Below the pieces are notes generated by a model. The model was not told where the DNA came from and searched no databases. It saw nothing but the letters and a program-made list of their open reading frames with translations. The translations under genes and the position numbers were made by a program. Below are positions 17,442-27,070 of a stretch of 64,000 bases of DNA, in pieces; the stretch's first letter is position 1, and each line of letters starts with the position of its first letter. Location: assembly GCF_014303735.1 (NCBI RefSeq), contig NZ_CP060296.1:3617501-3681500 (forward strand), in the 5' to 3' direction. This DNA is from Variovorax sp. PAMC28562. GTDB taxonomy: Bacteria > Pseudomonadota > Gammaproteobacteria > Burkholderiales > Burkholderiaceae_C.

Positions 17442-19334
17442 TCAGACTGTTTCGGTAGAAGCCGGCACCGGCGGCCACGCGATGGCCGGATCGGCGGGCG
17501 GTACGGAGGCGAGCAGCAAGCGGGTGTAGGCGTGCTGCGGGTTGGAGAAGACCTCGTCCGTCCTGCCCTCCTCCACGATCTTGCCGGACTGCATGACGAT
17601 GACGCGCGAGCACAGGTAGCGCACCACGGAGAGGTCATGCGATATCAGCAACAGGGCGATGCCGTGCTCGCGCCCGAGTTCGAGCAGCAGGTTGAGAATC
17701 TGCGCCTGGATGGACACGTCGAGTCCCGACACGATCTCGTCGGCCACCACCAGCCGCGGCATCACGCACAGCGCCCGGCCGATGTTCACCCGCTGCTTTT
17801 GACCACCCGACAGCTGACTGGCAAATCGCTCCAGCGCATCGGACGCCAGGCCGACGTCCTGCAGCAACTGCGATGCGCGCTCCTGCCTCGGCAATCGTTG
17901 CAACGCACCGGGGATGTGACCGACTTCGTACGCTTGCGTCAACAAGCGAAACACGCTGCGCCGCGGATTGAGTGCCGAGTGCGGGTCCTGAAAGATCATC
18001 TGCACGTGCTCGCGGGTCAGGCGCTGCACGGTCGACGTGGCCTTGGCGCGGTCTTGCCCTTCGATCAGCAGCTCACCGGCGGTGATGTTCTCTGCGCCGA
18101 CGATCAGCCGCGCGACAGAAGTCTTGCCGCTGCCGCTTTCGCCGACGATGCCGACGAACTCGCCCGGCTGGACTTTGAGCGACACCTGGCTCACTGCATC
18201 GGTGTGCACCTGGCGCTGGCCCAGCAGGCCGCGGCGCGCGGTGTAGCGCAGCGTGACGTTGCGCAGCTCGACGAGGGGTGCCGCAGTCGGATCGCCTTGC
18301 GGTGCTCGCCAGTTGGCGCTGCCATCGGCGCTTGTTGAATCGTCTACGGAGGCGACGACATGCGGCGCCACTTCGCACGTATCGGCACAGCGCACCCAAT
18401 GACCCGGCGAAGACTCACGCAAAGCGCGCACGCCGACTTCGCAGGTCGTATTGCGCGTTGGGCAGCGTGCCGCGAATCGACAACCGCCCAGCGTCGCCAA
18501 TGCCGCAAGTCCCGGCATCTGACCCCCGAGCATCGGCAGCACGCGCTGAACGCCGTGCACGTCGGGCGTCGCATCGTGCAGTGCCCAGGTATACGGATGG
18601 CGCGGCTCGCGCAACACGTCTGCGGCCGGTCCGTATTCGACTTGCTCCCCTGCGTACAGCACCGCGATGTCGTCGCACACGTGCGCAGCGAGCCGCAAGT
18701 CGTGCGTAATGAGAATGACGGCTGTCTCGTGCTGGCGCTGTTGTTCGGCAAGCAGCCTAAGGATGTGCGCTTGGCTCACTACGTCGAGCGCCGTGGTGGG
18801 CTCGTCGGCAATGATCAGCGCAGGATTGGCCACGAACGCCATTGCGATCAACACGCGCTGGCACTGACCGCCCGACAGTTCATGCGGATAGCGCCGCACC
18901 ATTTGCTCGGGGTGCGGCAGCTTCACGGAAGCCAGTTGCGCGACGATCAAATCCTTGCGCCGGCTGGCGGCAATGCCCAGCAGCATCAGGTGCTCGTCGA
19001 AGGTCTGGCCGATGGTCAACACCGGGTTGAGCGCGGTCAACGGCTCTTGCGGAATGAAGGCGATGCGCCGGCCGAGCAGACCGCGCCATTCGCGTGCGCC
19101 GAGCGACAGCAGGTTCTTGCCGTCGAAGTCGATTCTGCCCTGCGTCACCGCAAAGCCCGGCGGCGTGTGGCCCGCGATCAGGCGACCGATCATGCTCTTG
19201 CCGGCACCCGATTCGCCGACCAGTCCGAGCACCTTGCCGCGCTGCACCGACAGCGTGATGTCGCGCAGCAATTCGACGGGTTTGCCATCGACCCGCGTGG
19301 TCAGCGTGAGGTTCGAGATGGACAGCATCGTCAT
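17442..19334 (-). CDS. Oligopeptide-type ABC transporter ATPase, two ATPase domains fused (DppD-DppF)
   Basis: 630 aa. Domain 1 has Walker A GESGAGKS near residue 40, signature ELSGGQCQR and Walker [13 protein letters not shown]. Its tail carries the four-cysteine region ([11 protein letters not shown]) typical of DppD. Domain 2 has [19 protein letters not shown] and [12 protein letters not shown]. It powers uptake through the two permeases encoded upstream. Its ATG overlaps the preceding stop (ATGA). In domain 2 the usual DEP after Walker B reads DEI, a mild deviation. Fused Dpp/Opp ATPases occur in many proteobacteria (GsiA type). Confidence 0.92.
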   Translation of the reverse strand: MTMLSISNLTLTTRVDGKPVELLRDITLSVQRGKVLGLVGESGAGKSMIGRLIAGHTPPGFAVTQGRIDFDGKNLLSLGAREWRGLLGRRIAFIPQEPLTALNPVLTIGQTFDEHLMLLGIAASRRKDLIVAQLASVKLPHPEQMVRRYPHELSGGQCQRVLIAMAFVANPALIIADEPTTALDVVSQAHILRLLAEQQRQHETAVILITHDLRLAAHVCDDIAVLYAGEQVEYGPAADVLREPRHPYTWALHDATPDVHGVQRVLPMLGGQMPGLAALATLGGCRFAARCPTRNTTCEVGVRALRESSPGHWVRCADTCEVAPHVVASVDDSTSADGSANWRAPQGDPTAAPLVELRNVTLRYTARRGLLGQRQVHTDAVSQVSLKVQPGEFVGIVGESGSGKTSVARLIVGAENITAGELLIEGQDRAKATSTVQRLTREHVQMIFQDPHSALNPRRSVFRLLTQAYEVGHIPGALQRLPRQERASQLLQDVGLASDALERFASQLSGGQKQRVNIGRALCVMPRLVVADEIVSGLDVSIQAQILNLLLELGREHGIALLLISHDLSVVRYLCSRVIVMQSGKIVEEGRTDEVFSNPQHAYTRLLLASVPPADPAIAWPPVPASTETV

Positions 19335-20245
19335 TCGCTCCGTGTGCGCAAGCGCGGATCGAGCGCAACGCGGATTCCGTCACCCAACAGGTTGCAGCCG
19401 AGCACGGTAACGATGATGCATGCGACCGGCACCAGCATCACCCACGCGGCGCTCTGCATGTCGCTGCGCGCATCGGCCAGCATCTGGCCCCAGGTCGTGA
19501 TGTCCGGCGGAACTGAAAGGCCGATGAAAGACAGCGTCGCCTCCACGATGATCGCGATGCCCATCTCGATGGAGAACAGCGTGATCATCAGCGGCACCAC
19601 GGTGGGCAGCACCTCGCGCAACATGGTGCGCAGGTGCGTGAAGCCCATGAGTCGCGCGGCCAGCACGTAGTCGCGGCGCCGCGTCACCAGCACGTCGGCC
19701 CGCACCACACGGGCGAAGCGCGTCCAGTCGACCAGCACGACCGCGAGGATCACTTTGTCGACGCCGGAGCCGAGCCCTACCAGCAGGATCAACGACAGAA
19801 CGACCGGCGGAAACGACATCCACAAATCGACCACGTAGCTGATGCCGCGGTCGATCTTGCCGCCAAAGTAGCCGCCGACGACTGCGAGCGTGCTGCCCAG
19901 CAGCATCGCGCCGAATGCGGAAACGATCGCCACCAGCAGCGCCACCCGGGCACCGTAGATAGCGCGCGACAACACGCAGCGACCCAGGCTGTCGGTGCCC
20001 AGCGGAAAAGAAGCGTCGCCCTCTGCCGACCACATCGGCGGCGACAGCATGTGCAGCAGGTCCTGCTCCAGCGGATCGTGCGGAGCGGCCCACGGTGCAA
20101 AGAGCGCAGCCAGAACGACGAGCAGGAGAATGCCGCCGCCGATCAGCACGCGCGGCTGCGACGCTAGCTGCCTGAGCGCACCGCGCTGCTTTGCAGAGCA
20201 ACTCACAGCGGCGGGCATCGACACTGGCGCCGGTGCTTGCGTCAC
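19331..20245 (-). CDS. Oligopeptide-type ABC transporter permease (DppC-like)
   Basis: 304 aa. It has an N-terminal OppC-type segment, HDPLEQD, the GTDSLGRCVLSR motif and the permease core LVGLGSGVDKVILAVVLVDWTRFARVVRADVLVTR. About six membrane segments are expected. It overlaps the upstream permease gene by four bases and the ATPase gene by four. It forms the inner-membrane pore with the DppB-like protein. Confidence 0.92.
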   Translation of the reverse strand: MTQAPAPVSMPAAVSCSAKQRGALRQLASQPRVLIGGGILLLVVLAALFAPWAAPHDPLEQDLLHMLSPPMWSAEGDASFPLGTDSLGRCVLSRAIYGARVALLVAIVSAFGAMLLGSTLAVVGGYFGGKIDRGISYVVDLWMSFPPVVLSLILLVGLGSGVDKVILAVVLVDWTRFARVVRADVLVTRRRDYVLAARLMGFTHLRTMLREVLPTVVPLMITLFSIEMGIAIIVEATLSFIGLSVPPDITTWGQMLADARSDMQSAAWVMLVPVACIIVTVLGCNLLGDGIRVALDPRLRTRSE

Positions 20246-21258
20246 AGATTCCTCAACTTCGGATTCAGCAAGGCATACAGCACGTCGACGACGACCGTAA
20301 TAGCCAGCATCAGCACGCAGAAGATCAGCGAGATGCCCTGGATCAACGGCAAGTCATTGCCGCGAACCGCCTGCACCATCAGATTGCCCAGGCCAGGGAA
20401 GCCGAAGATCATTTCGACCAGTAACGCGCCGCCGAACAGAAAACCGAACTGCACGCCGATCATGGTGATCGTCGGCAGCGCGGCGTTCTTCAGCATGTGG
20501 CGCCAGAGAATGCGGGTTTCAGACAGTCCGCGAAGTCGCGCCACTTCGACATAAGGCTCGTTGGCGGCATCGATCAGCCCGGAGCGCAGCACACGGATGA
20601 CCAGCGGCGCAAAGCTCAACGCGAGTGCGAGTGCAGGCAAGAAGAGATGCGTCAGCGCGCTCAACCAGCCCTGGAACTGCCCGGTAACGAGCAGGTCGAT
20701 CAAGGCGAATCCGGTGATGCCCGGCAGTGTCACTTCTTGCCCGACGCGGCCGCTGAACGGCAACACCGGCCACAGCACGCCGAAGACCAGGATCAGAAGC
20801 AGACTCCACAAGAACGATGGAATGGACTGGAGCAGCGTGACGACCAGGTCGGCCGCCGTCTCGCGCTTCCGCTTGTAGAGCACATAGGCGATGACGCCGC
20901 CGGGAATGCTGATCATCAATGCCAGCACCAAGCCGACCATGGCCAGTTCGATCGTCGCCGGCAGTGCAGTCACCATCAAGCCGACCACCGGCTGGCGAAA
21001 GTTGATGGAGTTGCCGAGACTCCCGCGCGCCGCATCCCACAACCAGATCAGAAACTGGATCGGGATCGGTTTGTCCATGCCCATCTGCTGCCGCAACGCT
21101 GCGGAATCCGCTGCGGTGGCAGACGGCGGCAGCATCATTGCCAGCGGGTCGACGGGCAACAATCGCAACACCACGAACACCACGAGCGATAACAAAAGCA
21201 GCGTCGGGATCGCCACCAGCAGGCGGCGGATCACGATGGTGGAAACGAGTTGGAACAC
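20242..21258 (-). CDS. Oligopeptide-type ABC transporter permease (DppB-like)
   Basis: 338 aa with a classical DppB start (a hydrophobic first segment, then LRLLPVDPLAMM), a periplasmic loop with LRQQMGMDKPIPIQF, and the cytoplasmic loop PYVEVARLRGLSETRILWRHMLKNA that docks on the ATPase. It lies 18 bases after the binding-protein gene in the same operon. Confidence 0.93.
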   Translation of the reverse strand: MFQLVSTIVIRRLLVAIPTLLLLSLVVFVVLRLLPVDPLAMMLPPSATAADSAALRQQMGMDKPIPIQFLIWLWDAARGSLGNSINFRQPVVGLMVTALPATIELAMVGLVLALMISIPGGVIAYVLYKRKRETAADLVVTLLQSIPSFLWSLLLILVFGVLWPVLPFSGRVGQEVTLPGITGFALIDLLVTGQFQGWLSALTHLFLPALALALSFAPLVIRVLRSGLIDAANEPYVEVARLRGLSETRILWRHMLKNAALPTITMIGVQFGFLFGGALLVEMIFGFPGLGNLMVQAVRGNDLPLIQGISLIFCVLMLAITVVVDVLYALLNPKLRNL

Positions 21259-21276
21259 AGCGGCGCGCGTGCCTTG

Positions 21277-22875
21277 TCAGCGGTATTTGTATTCGACCGG
21301 CAACACGTAGCCGTTGTCGAACAGCACCGGCTGCAGCGTCGACGAATACGCGACCGTCGCCACACCTTGCAGCAGCGGGATCGCCCACGATTTCTCCGAG
21401 GACTCCGCGTTAAGTGCCTTGTAGCCAGCCATGCGCTTGACCTCGTCCACTTCGGTCATCAGCCCGTCGATGCGTGGCGCGAGGGACATGTCCTTCCAGG
21501 TCGCGAAGCGCAGGCGCGGGTCGAAGATTCGGCCCGCGTAGTTCTCCGGATCGCCCGTGCTGTTGGCCCAGCTGTAGAGCAGCACGCCCGTCAGTTTGCC
21601 GTTTTGCGCAGCTTCGACGAGCTTGGCCGGCGTAGTTTCTTCGATCGTCGCGTTGATGCCGACTGCCTTCCACATCTGCGCGATGGCGCGGGCCATGTCG
21701 AAGTCGTTGGGGAAGGTGCCGTTGGTGCTGAGCAGCGTCAGCGCGACCGGGTTGCTGGTGCTGTAGCCGGCAGCTTTCAGCTCCTCGATGGCCTTCGCCT
21801 TGTTGAATGGAAACTGGAAGTCGCTGAACGACGGCGTGCCTTCCGGCGTCATCACCGACAGCGGCTTGGCGACCCCGCCGTAGAAGGCCTTCGACAACGC
21901 CGCCTTGTCGATCGACAGGTGCATCGCGTTGCGCACATGGTCGTGTTCGAACGGCTTCACGTAGTTGGGAATCCGAAGCATGTAGACCTCGGAGAACGGA
22001 TAGATCTTTGTGACGATGCCGGTCTTGGTGGCGAGACGCTGGACTTCGCGCATCGGCAACTGCACCGCCATCGCCGCCCTGCCCGACTCCACCAATGCCA
22101 CGCGAGCCGATGGCTCCGGCACGATCAAAAAGGTGACCTGCTTGATGGCAGGCGCACCACCCCAGTATTTGTCGAAAGCCTCCAGCACGATACGCGAGCC
22201 ACGCTGATGTTCGACCATGCGGTAAGGGCCGGCGCCGATCGGCTTGGCGTTGAAGCCCTCGGCGCCGACCTGCGTCATGTAGGCCTTAGGCACGATGTAC
22301 ATCGCCAGGAAGCCCAGGTAGATCGGCCCCGCCGGCGTTGGCCGGCTGTAGACCAGAACGCCTTTGGTGGGCGACTGCACTTCCACATCGGCCAGCGTGT
22401 TGAACATGCCACCGACCAGCAACTTCTTGTCCGCCTTGGGCCGTTCCGACAGGCTGTACTTGACGTCGTCCATCGTCATGCGCGAGCCGTCGTGGAACAG
22501 GATGTCGTCGCGCAACGTGATCTCGAGTCGCGTCGCCTTGTCGTCGAGCCAGCGCCATTGCTTGATCTGTCGCGCCTCGAGCTTCAAATGTTGCGAGTAG
22601 CGCAGCGGCGAATCGAACACCGTGTGATAGATCGCCTGGATCGTCGGGATGGACAAGGCGCCCGGGTCCCACGTCGGCACGTCGACGGGGTACGCGATGG
22701 CCAGGTTCGACTTGTCGGTGATCTGTGCATTGGCCAGGTCCCACGGCAGCACGCTGCCGGCCCCCACGGTGAGCGCGCCCAGCACGAAGCTGCGGCGCGA
22801 TGGTTTCAAAGACGACGGTGCAGCCAGAGACAGTGCTGCGTCTGTCGGGGTTCCCGAGCTCAAGAAATCGTTCAT
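21277..22875 (-). CDS. Family-5 (oligopeptide-type) solute-binding protein with Tat-like signal
   Basis: 532 aa from the ATG giving MNDFLSS. Residues 32-52 hold a twin-arginine signal (PSRRSFVLGALTVGAGS) ending near ANAQ, so export through Tat is likely. The mature protein is an SBP_bac_5 type (VPTWDPGALSIPTIQAIYHTVFDSP, the LRDDILFHDGSRMT segment). These bind peptides, opines, glycosides or other organic compounds. It is the first gene of a six-gene operon divergent from a GntR regulator. A longer frame upstream would include the operator region and is rejected. Confidence 0.88.
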   Translation of the reverse strand: MNDFLSSGTPTDAALSLAAPSSLKPSRRSFVLGALTVGAGSVLPWDLANAQITDKSNLAIAYPVDVPTWDPGALSIPTIQAIYHTVFDSPLRYSQHLKLEARQIKQWRWLDDKATRLEITLRDDILFHDGSRMTMDDVKYSLSERPKADKKLLVGGMFNTLADVEVQSPTKGVLVYSRPTPAGPIYLGFLAMYIVPKAYMTQVGAEGFNAKPIGAGPYRMVEHQRGSRIVLEAFDKYWGGAPAIKQVTFLIVPEPSARVALVESGRAAMAVQLPMREVQRLATKTGIVTKIYPFSEVYMLRIPNYVKPFEHDHVRNAMHLSIDKAALSKAFYGGVAKPLSVMTPEGTPSFSDFQFPFNKAKAIEELKAAGYSTSNPVALTLLSTNGTFPNDFDMARAIAQMWKAVGINATIEETTPAKLVEAAQNGKLTGVLLYSWANSTGDPENYAGRIFDPRLRFATWKDMSLAPRIDGLMTEVDEVKRMAGYKALNAESSEKSWAIPLLQGVATVAYSSTLQPVLFDNGYVLPVEYKYR

Positions 22876-22975
22876 GAAAGTTCTCGCTGATGGGTCTGAA
22901 GGAACCGGTGGCCAAACGCTTGCAAGCATCGCGCCATTGAATCGCCCAAAGAGGCGATTGGACAAATGAAAATAT

Positions 22976-22987
22976 ACTGTATACAGT
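22976..22987. promoter_or_regulatory. Perfect 12-bp palindrome, candidate GntR operator
   Basis: ACTGTATACAGT is an exact palindrome in the 144-bp gap between the divergent binding-protein and GntR genes. The TGTATACA core matches sites bound by FCD-type GntR regulators. It lies 33 bases before the preferred GntR start, where it could control both directions. Confidence 0.6.
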
Positions 22988-23019
22988 TTCCAGATGCAAG
23001 AAACGTTCCGTGGGAATCA

Positions 23020-23817
23020 ATGAAAAAAGCAGCGCCGACGATGGCTGCCGCCAGGGCCGCGCCCAAACCGCTGGCCCGCGCGGAAACTTTGGGCGACCGC
23101 ATCTACGACGAGTTGCGCAAGCGCCTGCAGCACACGCCGCTCCAGCCTGAAGAGCGACTTGTCGATGTCGAGGTTGCTGCTGCCTATGGCACTTCGCGCA
23201 TGCCGGCGCGCGACGCGTTGCTGCGTCTCGTGAACGAGGGCTATCTGGTCGGCACGACGCGCGGCTTCGTGGCGCCGACACTGAGCCTCGACGACGTGCG
23301 CGACATCTTCCAAGTACGCCGCCTGCTGGAGCCTGCGGCCATCGCGAGCGTGGCGCCCAACGTGGATGCAACGGCAAAGCAGGAACTGACGCTGGCACTC
23401 AAACGGGCACGCCAGGCGGCCGCGAACAACGACGACGAAGAGATGGCCTTGGCGAACATGGCCTTCCGCCAAGCGTGGCTGAGCCGGGTCAAAAACCAGC
23501 GCCTTGCGAACACCATAGGGCGCTTCGTCGACCATGTGCAGACCGTGCGCATGCTCACTCTGGTGAACAAAAAAACCCGACAAGTGGTGGTCGATGGTCT
23601 GTCCAAGCTTCACGCGGCGCTCGCCAAGCGGGATGCGGCACTCGCGTTCAAAGCCATGGAGCGGTTCATGGCCGATGCACAGGCCGCGTACTTCTCGACG
23701 CACGAAACGGTGCACGGCGAAGCCACGGCTGGAGCATCTTCCGCACCTGGAACTGCTGCAACCAAGGCCACTACGGCCCGCAAAAGCCATTCGGCCTCCA
23801 GGGATCTCATCGCATGA
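23020..23817 (+). CDS. FCD-domain GntR-family transcriptional regulator
   Basis: 265 aa from the ATG giving MKKAAPT, preceded by GGGA. An ATG at 22966 would place the palindrome inside the gene and is less likely. The winged-helix part spans about residues 20-85 (AYGTSRMPARDALLRLVNEGYLV), then an FCD helical domain, and a low-complexity Ala/Thr/Ser tail of about 35 residues. It probably represses its own operon and the divergent transporter operon until the substrate is present. Its stop overlaps the next start (ATGA). Confidence 0.88.
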   Translation: MKKAAPTMAAARAAPKPLARAETLGDRIYDELRKRLQHTPLQPEERLVDVEVAAAYGTSRMPARDALLRLVNEGYLVGTTRGFVAPTLSLDDVRDIFQVRRLLEPAAIASVAPNVDATAKQELTLALKRARQAAANNDDEEMALANMAFRQAWLSRVKNQRLANTIGRFVDHVQTVRMLTLVNKKTRQVVVDGLSKLHAALAKRDAALAFKAMERFMADAQAAYFSTHETVHGEATAGASSAPGTAATKATTARKSHSASRDLIA

Positions 23818-24908
23818 ATCACTTGCACCCGCTCAAGGGCCCCAATCGTTTCAAGCTTGGCGTGTTCTCCGCCAATGCGGATGGAGGCCTCGCCATCACC
23901 GACGTGCCGGAGCGCTGGCGCGCGCGGTGGGACGACAACCTCAACGCGGCGGGCATCGCAGACCGCGCGGGCCTGGAGTTCTTTCTGCCCATCGCGCGGT
24001 GGCGCGGCTTCGGTGGCAAGAACCATGTGCGCGAGTGGTCCTTCGAGACCTTCACCTGGGCGGCCGGACTCGCTGCGGTCACCAAGCAGATCGGCCTGTT
24101 CATGACGGTGCATGTGCCCCTGCTGCATCCCGTGTATGCGGCCAAGGCATTGGCGACGGTCGATCACATCAGCAACGGGCGCGCCGGGCTCAACATCGTC
24201 TGTGGCTGGAACCCTGACGAGTTCGCGATGTTCGGCGCCAAGCTCAGCGACGACGCCTATGGCCAGGCGGCGGAATGGCTGGAAGTGATCGAGCGCTGCT
24301 ACGGCGATCATCAGCCGTTCGACTTCCAGGGCAAGTACTACGCGCTCAAAGGCGTCGTCAGCCGACCCGCAAGCATTCAGGTGCCGCGACCGCTCACCAT
24401 GAATGCGGCCTTTGGCGCACCGGGGCGCGACTTTGCGGCAAAGAACTGCGACTTCCTGTTCTCCACCTTCTCCAACATCGAAGATGGCCGCAAGCACTAC
24501 GCCGACATCAAGGAGCGCTCCAAGCTGCAAGGCCGCGACGTCGGCATTTACACCGTATGCCACGTCGTCTGCCGCGAGACGCAAAAGGAGGCAGACGACT
24601 ACTACGAGCGCTATGCGGTAACGCTGGCCGACCATGGCGCCGTCGACAACCACATGGCGCAGAAAAAGGAGTTCTCGAACTCGCACGACAAGAATGCGTT
24701 CGACCTCTATCGCAAGCGCTTCGCGGGGGGCGCCGGAACTTACCCGCTGGTCGGCACGCCCGAGAAAATCGTCGAGGATCTTGTCAAGATTTCCAAAGAA
24801 GGCTATGCCGGTGCAGCGCTCACCTTCGTCAACTACACCTACGAGTTGCCGTTCTTCTGCGACCGTGTCTTGCCGCTGATGAAGCAGGCCGGACTCCGCG
24901 TTACCTGA
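23814..24908 (+). CDS. LLM-class flavin-dependent monooxygenase (RutA/SsuD-like)
   Basis: 364 aa luciferase-like TIM-barrel enzyme. The family signatures are the early FFLPIARWRGFGG segment, the middle HPVYAAKALATVDHISNGRAGLNIVCGWNPDEFAMFG block, and the C-terminal PLVGTPEKIVEDL. Such enzymes use reduced FMN from a partner reductase, not seen here, to oxidise sulfonates, pyrimidines, nitrilotriacetate or similar. Coupled to the GntR gene by ATGA and followed after 16 bases by an aldolase gene, it probably opens up the compound imported by the divergent ABC system. Confidence 0.88.
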   Translation: MNHLHPLKGPNRFKLGVFSANADGGLAITDVPERWRARWDDNLNAAGIADRAGLEFFLPIARWRGFGGKNHVREWSFETFTWAAGLAAVTKQIGLFMTVHVPLLHPVYAAKALATVDHISNGRAGLNIVCGWNPDEFAMFGAKLSDDAYGQAAEWLEVIERCYGDHQPFDFQGKYYALKGVVSRPASIQVPRPLTMNAAFGAPGRDFAAKNCDFLFSTFSNIEDGRKHYADIKERSKLQGRDVGIYTVCHVVCRETQKEADDYYERYAVTLADHGAVDNHMAQKKEFSNSHDKNAFDLYRKRFAGGAGTYPLVGTPEKIVEDLVKISKEGYAGAALTFVNYTYELPFFCDRVLPLMKQAGLRVT

Positions 24909-24924
24909 AGCCGTCAAACCACCC

Positions 24925-25674
24925 ATGTTCAATCCCACACAACCCACTCTCAAAGCGCGCATTGCCGGGGGCGACTGCATCGCCGTCTCGTGGCTCGCAC
25001 TCGGGTCGGCAGCGCTCGTCGAAGCCGCCGCGCGCGCGCAGCCCGACGCCATCGTCATCGACATGCAGCACGGCCTCTGGGATCGCCGCGAGCTGGAGGC
25101 CGCGATCGGCGTGGTGCCGAGCCACATCCCGGTGATCGTGCGTGTCGCCGACAACTCGGCCACTGCGATCGGCATGGCACTGGACGCAGGTACAGAAGGC
25201 GTGATCGTCCCCTTGGTCGAAAGCGCCGAGCAATGTCGCCACGCCGTGCGCTGCGCCAAGTACCCGCCGCACGGCATTCGGTCCGCAGGCGGCGTGCGCC
25301 CGTTGATGGATTTCGGCACGTACCTCGAAGGCGCAAAACACATCGCCGTGATGGTGATGATCGAGACGGCGGCCGGCCTGGCCAACGCGCGGGAAATTGC
25401 TGCCGTCGAAGGACTGGACATGGTCTTCATCGGTACTGGCGATCTCGCGCTGTCGCTCGAAATCGGTGCAGGCGATGCATCGAAACATGCAGAGGCCTGC
25501 GCCGAAATCAAGCATGCCTGCGACGACGCTTCAGTGCCATGCGGCGCATTCACCGGCACGACCGATGCAGCGCTCCAGCGACGCGAGCAAGGCTACCGAA
25601 TGGTGGTCGCAGCCAACGACATCGATGTCGTGGTTCAAGGTTTCAAGCGCGCGACCGCAGCCCTTGCATCATGA
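24925..25674 (+). CDS. HpcH/HpaI-family aldolase/lyase
   Basis: 249 aa. It shows the family core: IDMQHGLWDRRELEAAI, a DAGTEGVIVPLVESAEQ strand, the KYPPHGIRSAGGVRP loop and the metal-site glutamate in MIETAAGLANAREIA, followed by DMVFIGTGDLALSL. These class II aldolases split 2-oxo-4-hydroxy acids into pyruvate or glyoxylate-type products plus an aldehyde. In this operon it would process the product of the monooxygenase. The substrate is unknown. Confidence 0.88.
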   Translation: MFNPTQPTLKARIAGGDCIAVSWLALGSAALVEAAARAQPDAIVIDMQHGLWDRRELEAAIGVVPSHIPVIVRVADNSATAIGMALDAGTEGVIVPLVESAEQCRHAVRCAKYPPHGIRSAGGVRPLMDFGTYLEGAKHIAVMVMIETAAGLANAREIAAVEGLDMVFIGTGDLALSLEIGAGDASKHAEACAEIKHACDDASVPCGAFTGTTDAALQRREQGYRMVVAANDIDVVVQGFKRATAALAS

Positions 25675-26477
25675 CCATCGATCGCCAGTTCGTGCCGACC
25701 CGATCGGGCCGCATTCACATCGCCAGCGCTGGCCAGGGGTTCCCGGTTCTGCTGCTGCACCAGACGCCGCGGTCGTGGGACGAGTACCGCGATGTGCTGC
25801 CGTTGATCGGTGCGCGCTACCGCGCCATCGCCATGGACACGGCGGGCTTCGGTGACTCGGACCCGTTGCCGGCCGCTGACAACACGATCGAGCGATGGGC
25901 CGAAGTCGCTTTCGACCTGCTGGATGCATTGGGCTTGCAACAAGTGGCCTTGGTCGGGCATCACACCGGCGCGGCCGTGGCCCTGGAGATGGCGGCGAGC
26001 CGGCCTGAACGCGTCAGTGCGCTCGTCTTGTCGGCATGTCCTTTCGTCGACGCGCCGCGCCGCGCCGCGCATCACGGCAAGCGAATCATCGACGAGGTCG
26101 AGCGCATGCCCGGCGGCGAGCATCTGACCGAGCTGTGGCAACGGCGCATGCCCTTTTATCCGCCATGCGACCACGCTTTGCTAGAACGCTTCATCGCCGA
26201 CGCTTTGAAGGCAGGCGACCTCGCCGTCGAAGGCCACCGCGTGGTGAACCGCTACGCGATGGAGACAAGAACGCCGCTGGTGACCAGCCCCACGCTGGTG
26301 CTCGCCCCGACCGAAGACCCGCATGCTTTTCCGGCAGCGCCACGCGTCGCACAAGCCATCGCCGGCAGCCGGCTGCTGAACATCGAGCACGGCATGGTGC
26401 CACTGCCTGATCAGATGCCTGGTGTTTTTTCCGAAGCCGTGATGGAGTTCCTCGCGACGTTGAAATTGCCCGGCTAG
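25671..26477 (+). CDS. Alpha/beta-fold hydrolase-like protein lacking the serine nucleophile
   Basis: 268 aa, starting inside the stop of the aldolase gene (ATGA). The fold is clear: VLLLHQTPRSWDEY (oxyanion loop), AIAMDTAGFGDSD, and the nucleophile elbow. But the elbow reads G96-H97-H98-T99-G100, so the expected Ser, Asp or Cys at position 98 is His. A possible catalytic His is in IEHGMVPL near the C-terminus, and acidic residues sit in APTEDPHAFP. It may be a cofactor-free oxygenase- or lyase-like member or a non-classical hydrolase. Its end overlaps the toxin gene on the other strand by four bases. Confidence 0.82.
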   Translation: MTIDRQFVPTRSGRIHIASAGQGFPVLLLHQTPRSWDEYRDVLPLIGARYRAIAMDTAGFGDSDPLPAADNTIERWAEVAFDLLDALGLQQVALVGHHTGAAVALEMAASRPERVSALVLSACPFVDAPRRAAHHGKRIIDEVERMPGGEHLTELWQRRMPFYPPCDHALLERFIADALKAGDLAVEGHRVVNRYAMETRTPLVTSPTLVLAPTEDPHAFPAAPRVAQAIAGSRLLNIEHGMVPLPDQMPGVFSEAVMEFLATLKLPG

Positions 26478-27070
26478 CCGAAAGCGCGCAGTTCTTCTGC
26501 ATAGAGCAATTCAGCCCAGTCCGGTATCGCGCTTGCAGTCGCGGTGATGCGCCCTGCCTTGAAACTCAGAATGCGCTGCGGGGAGACGTTGAGCCGCGAG
26601 TTGTCGAACACAAAGGCGAAGTCGGCGCGCAGCACCGCTTGGCGGATCAAGGGCTGATTGCGGTCGTAGCGCTCGCGGATCTTGTCTTCGGGCACATCGT
26701 GACCGCCCTCACCCACCCTTAGCGCCACTCGGCTGACCGACAACTCAGGCTTGCCTAAGTTGACGTGGTAAAGCACGACTCGAAAGCCGGCACGCCTGGC
26801 GTCATCGACTAATTCCAGTTTCGACGGATGCGAGAACGTCGATTCAGAAACGAAGCTGAGTCCCTGCTTGAGCGCCAGCCGCCGCCGGTTTTCTGCTATG
26901 CCGGCCGCGGTGTACGCCGCAGACATCGACGCGTCGCGCAGTTCGTCGCGCTGGATCAGGTCGGCATTGATGAAAGGCGCCTGGATACGAGGTGCGATCG
27001 CCAGCTCGTAGAGCGTCGACTTGCCGGCGCCGTTCGGTCCGGCCAGCAAAAACATCGTTGCGCGGCTCAC
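26474..27070 (-). CDS. Zeta-toxin-family kinase
   Basis: 198 aa. Walker [10 protein letters not shown] lies at residues 11-19, followed by NADLIQRDE and the SESTFSHPSK strand typical of zeta toxins and related AAA kinases. Known zeta toxins phosphorylate UDP-N-acetylglucosamine-type sugars and block cell-wall synthesis. The downstream part (RERYDRN) keeps the arginine-rich region that binds the phosphate. It overlaps the antitoxin gene by four bases, the typical coupling of such pairs. Confidence 0.85.
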   Translation of the reverse strand: MSRATMFLLAGPNGAGKSTLYELAIAPRIQAPFINADLIQRDELRDASMSAAYTAAGIAENRRRLALKQGLSFVSESTFSHPSKLELVDDARRAGFRVVLYHVNLGKPELSVSRVALRVGEGGHDVPEDKIRERYDRNQPLIRQAVLRADFAFVFDNSRLNVSPQRILSFKAGRITATASAIPDWAELLYAEELRAFG

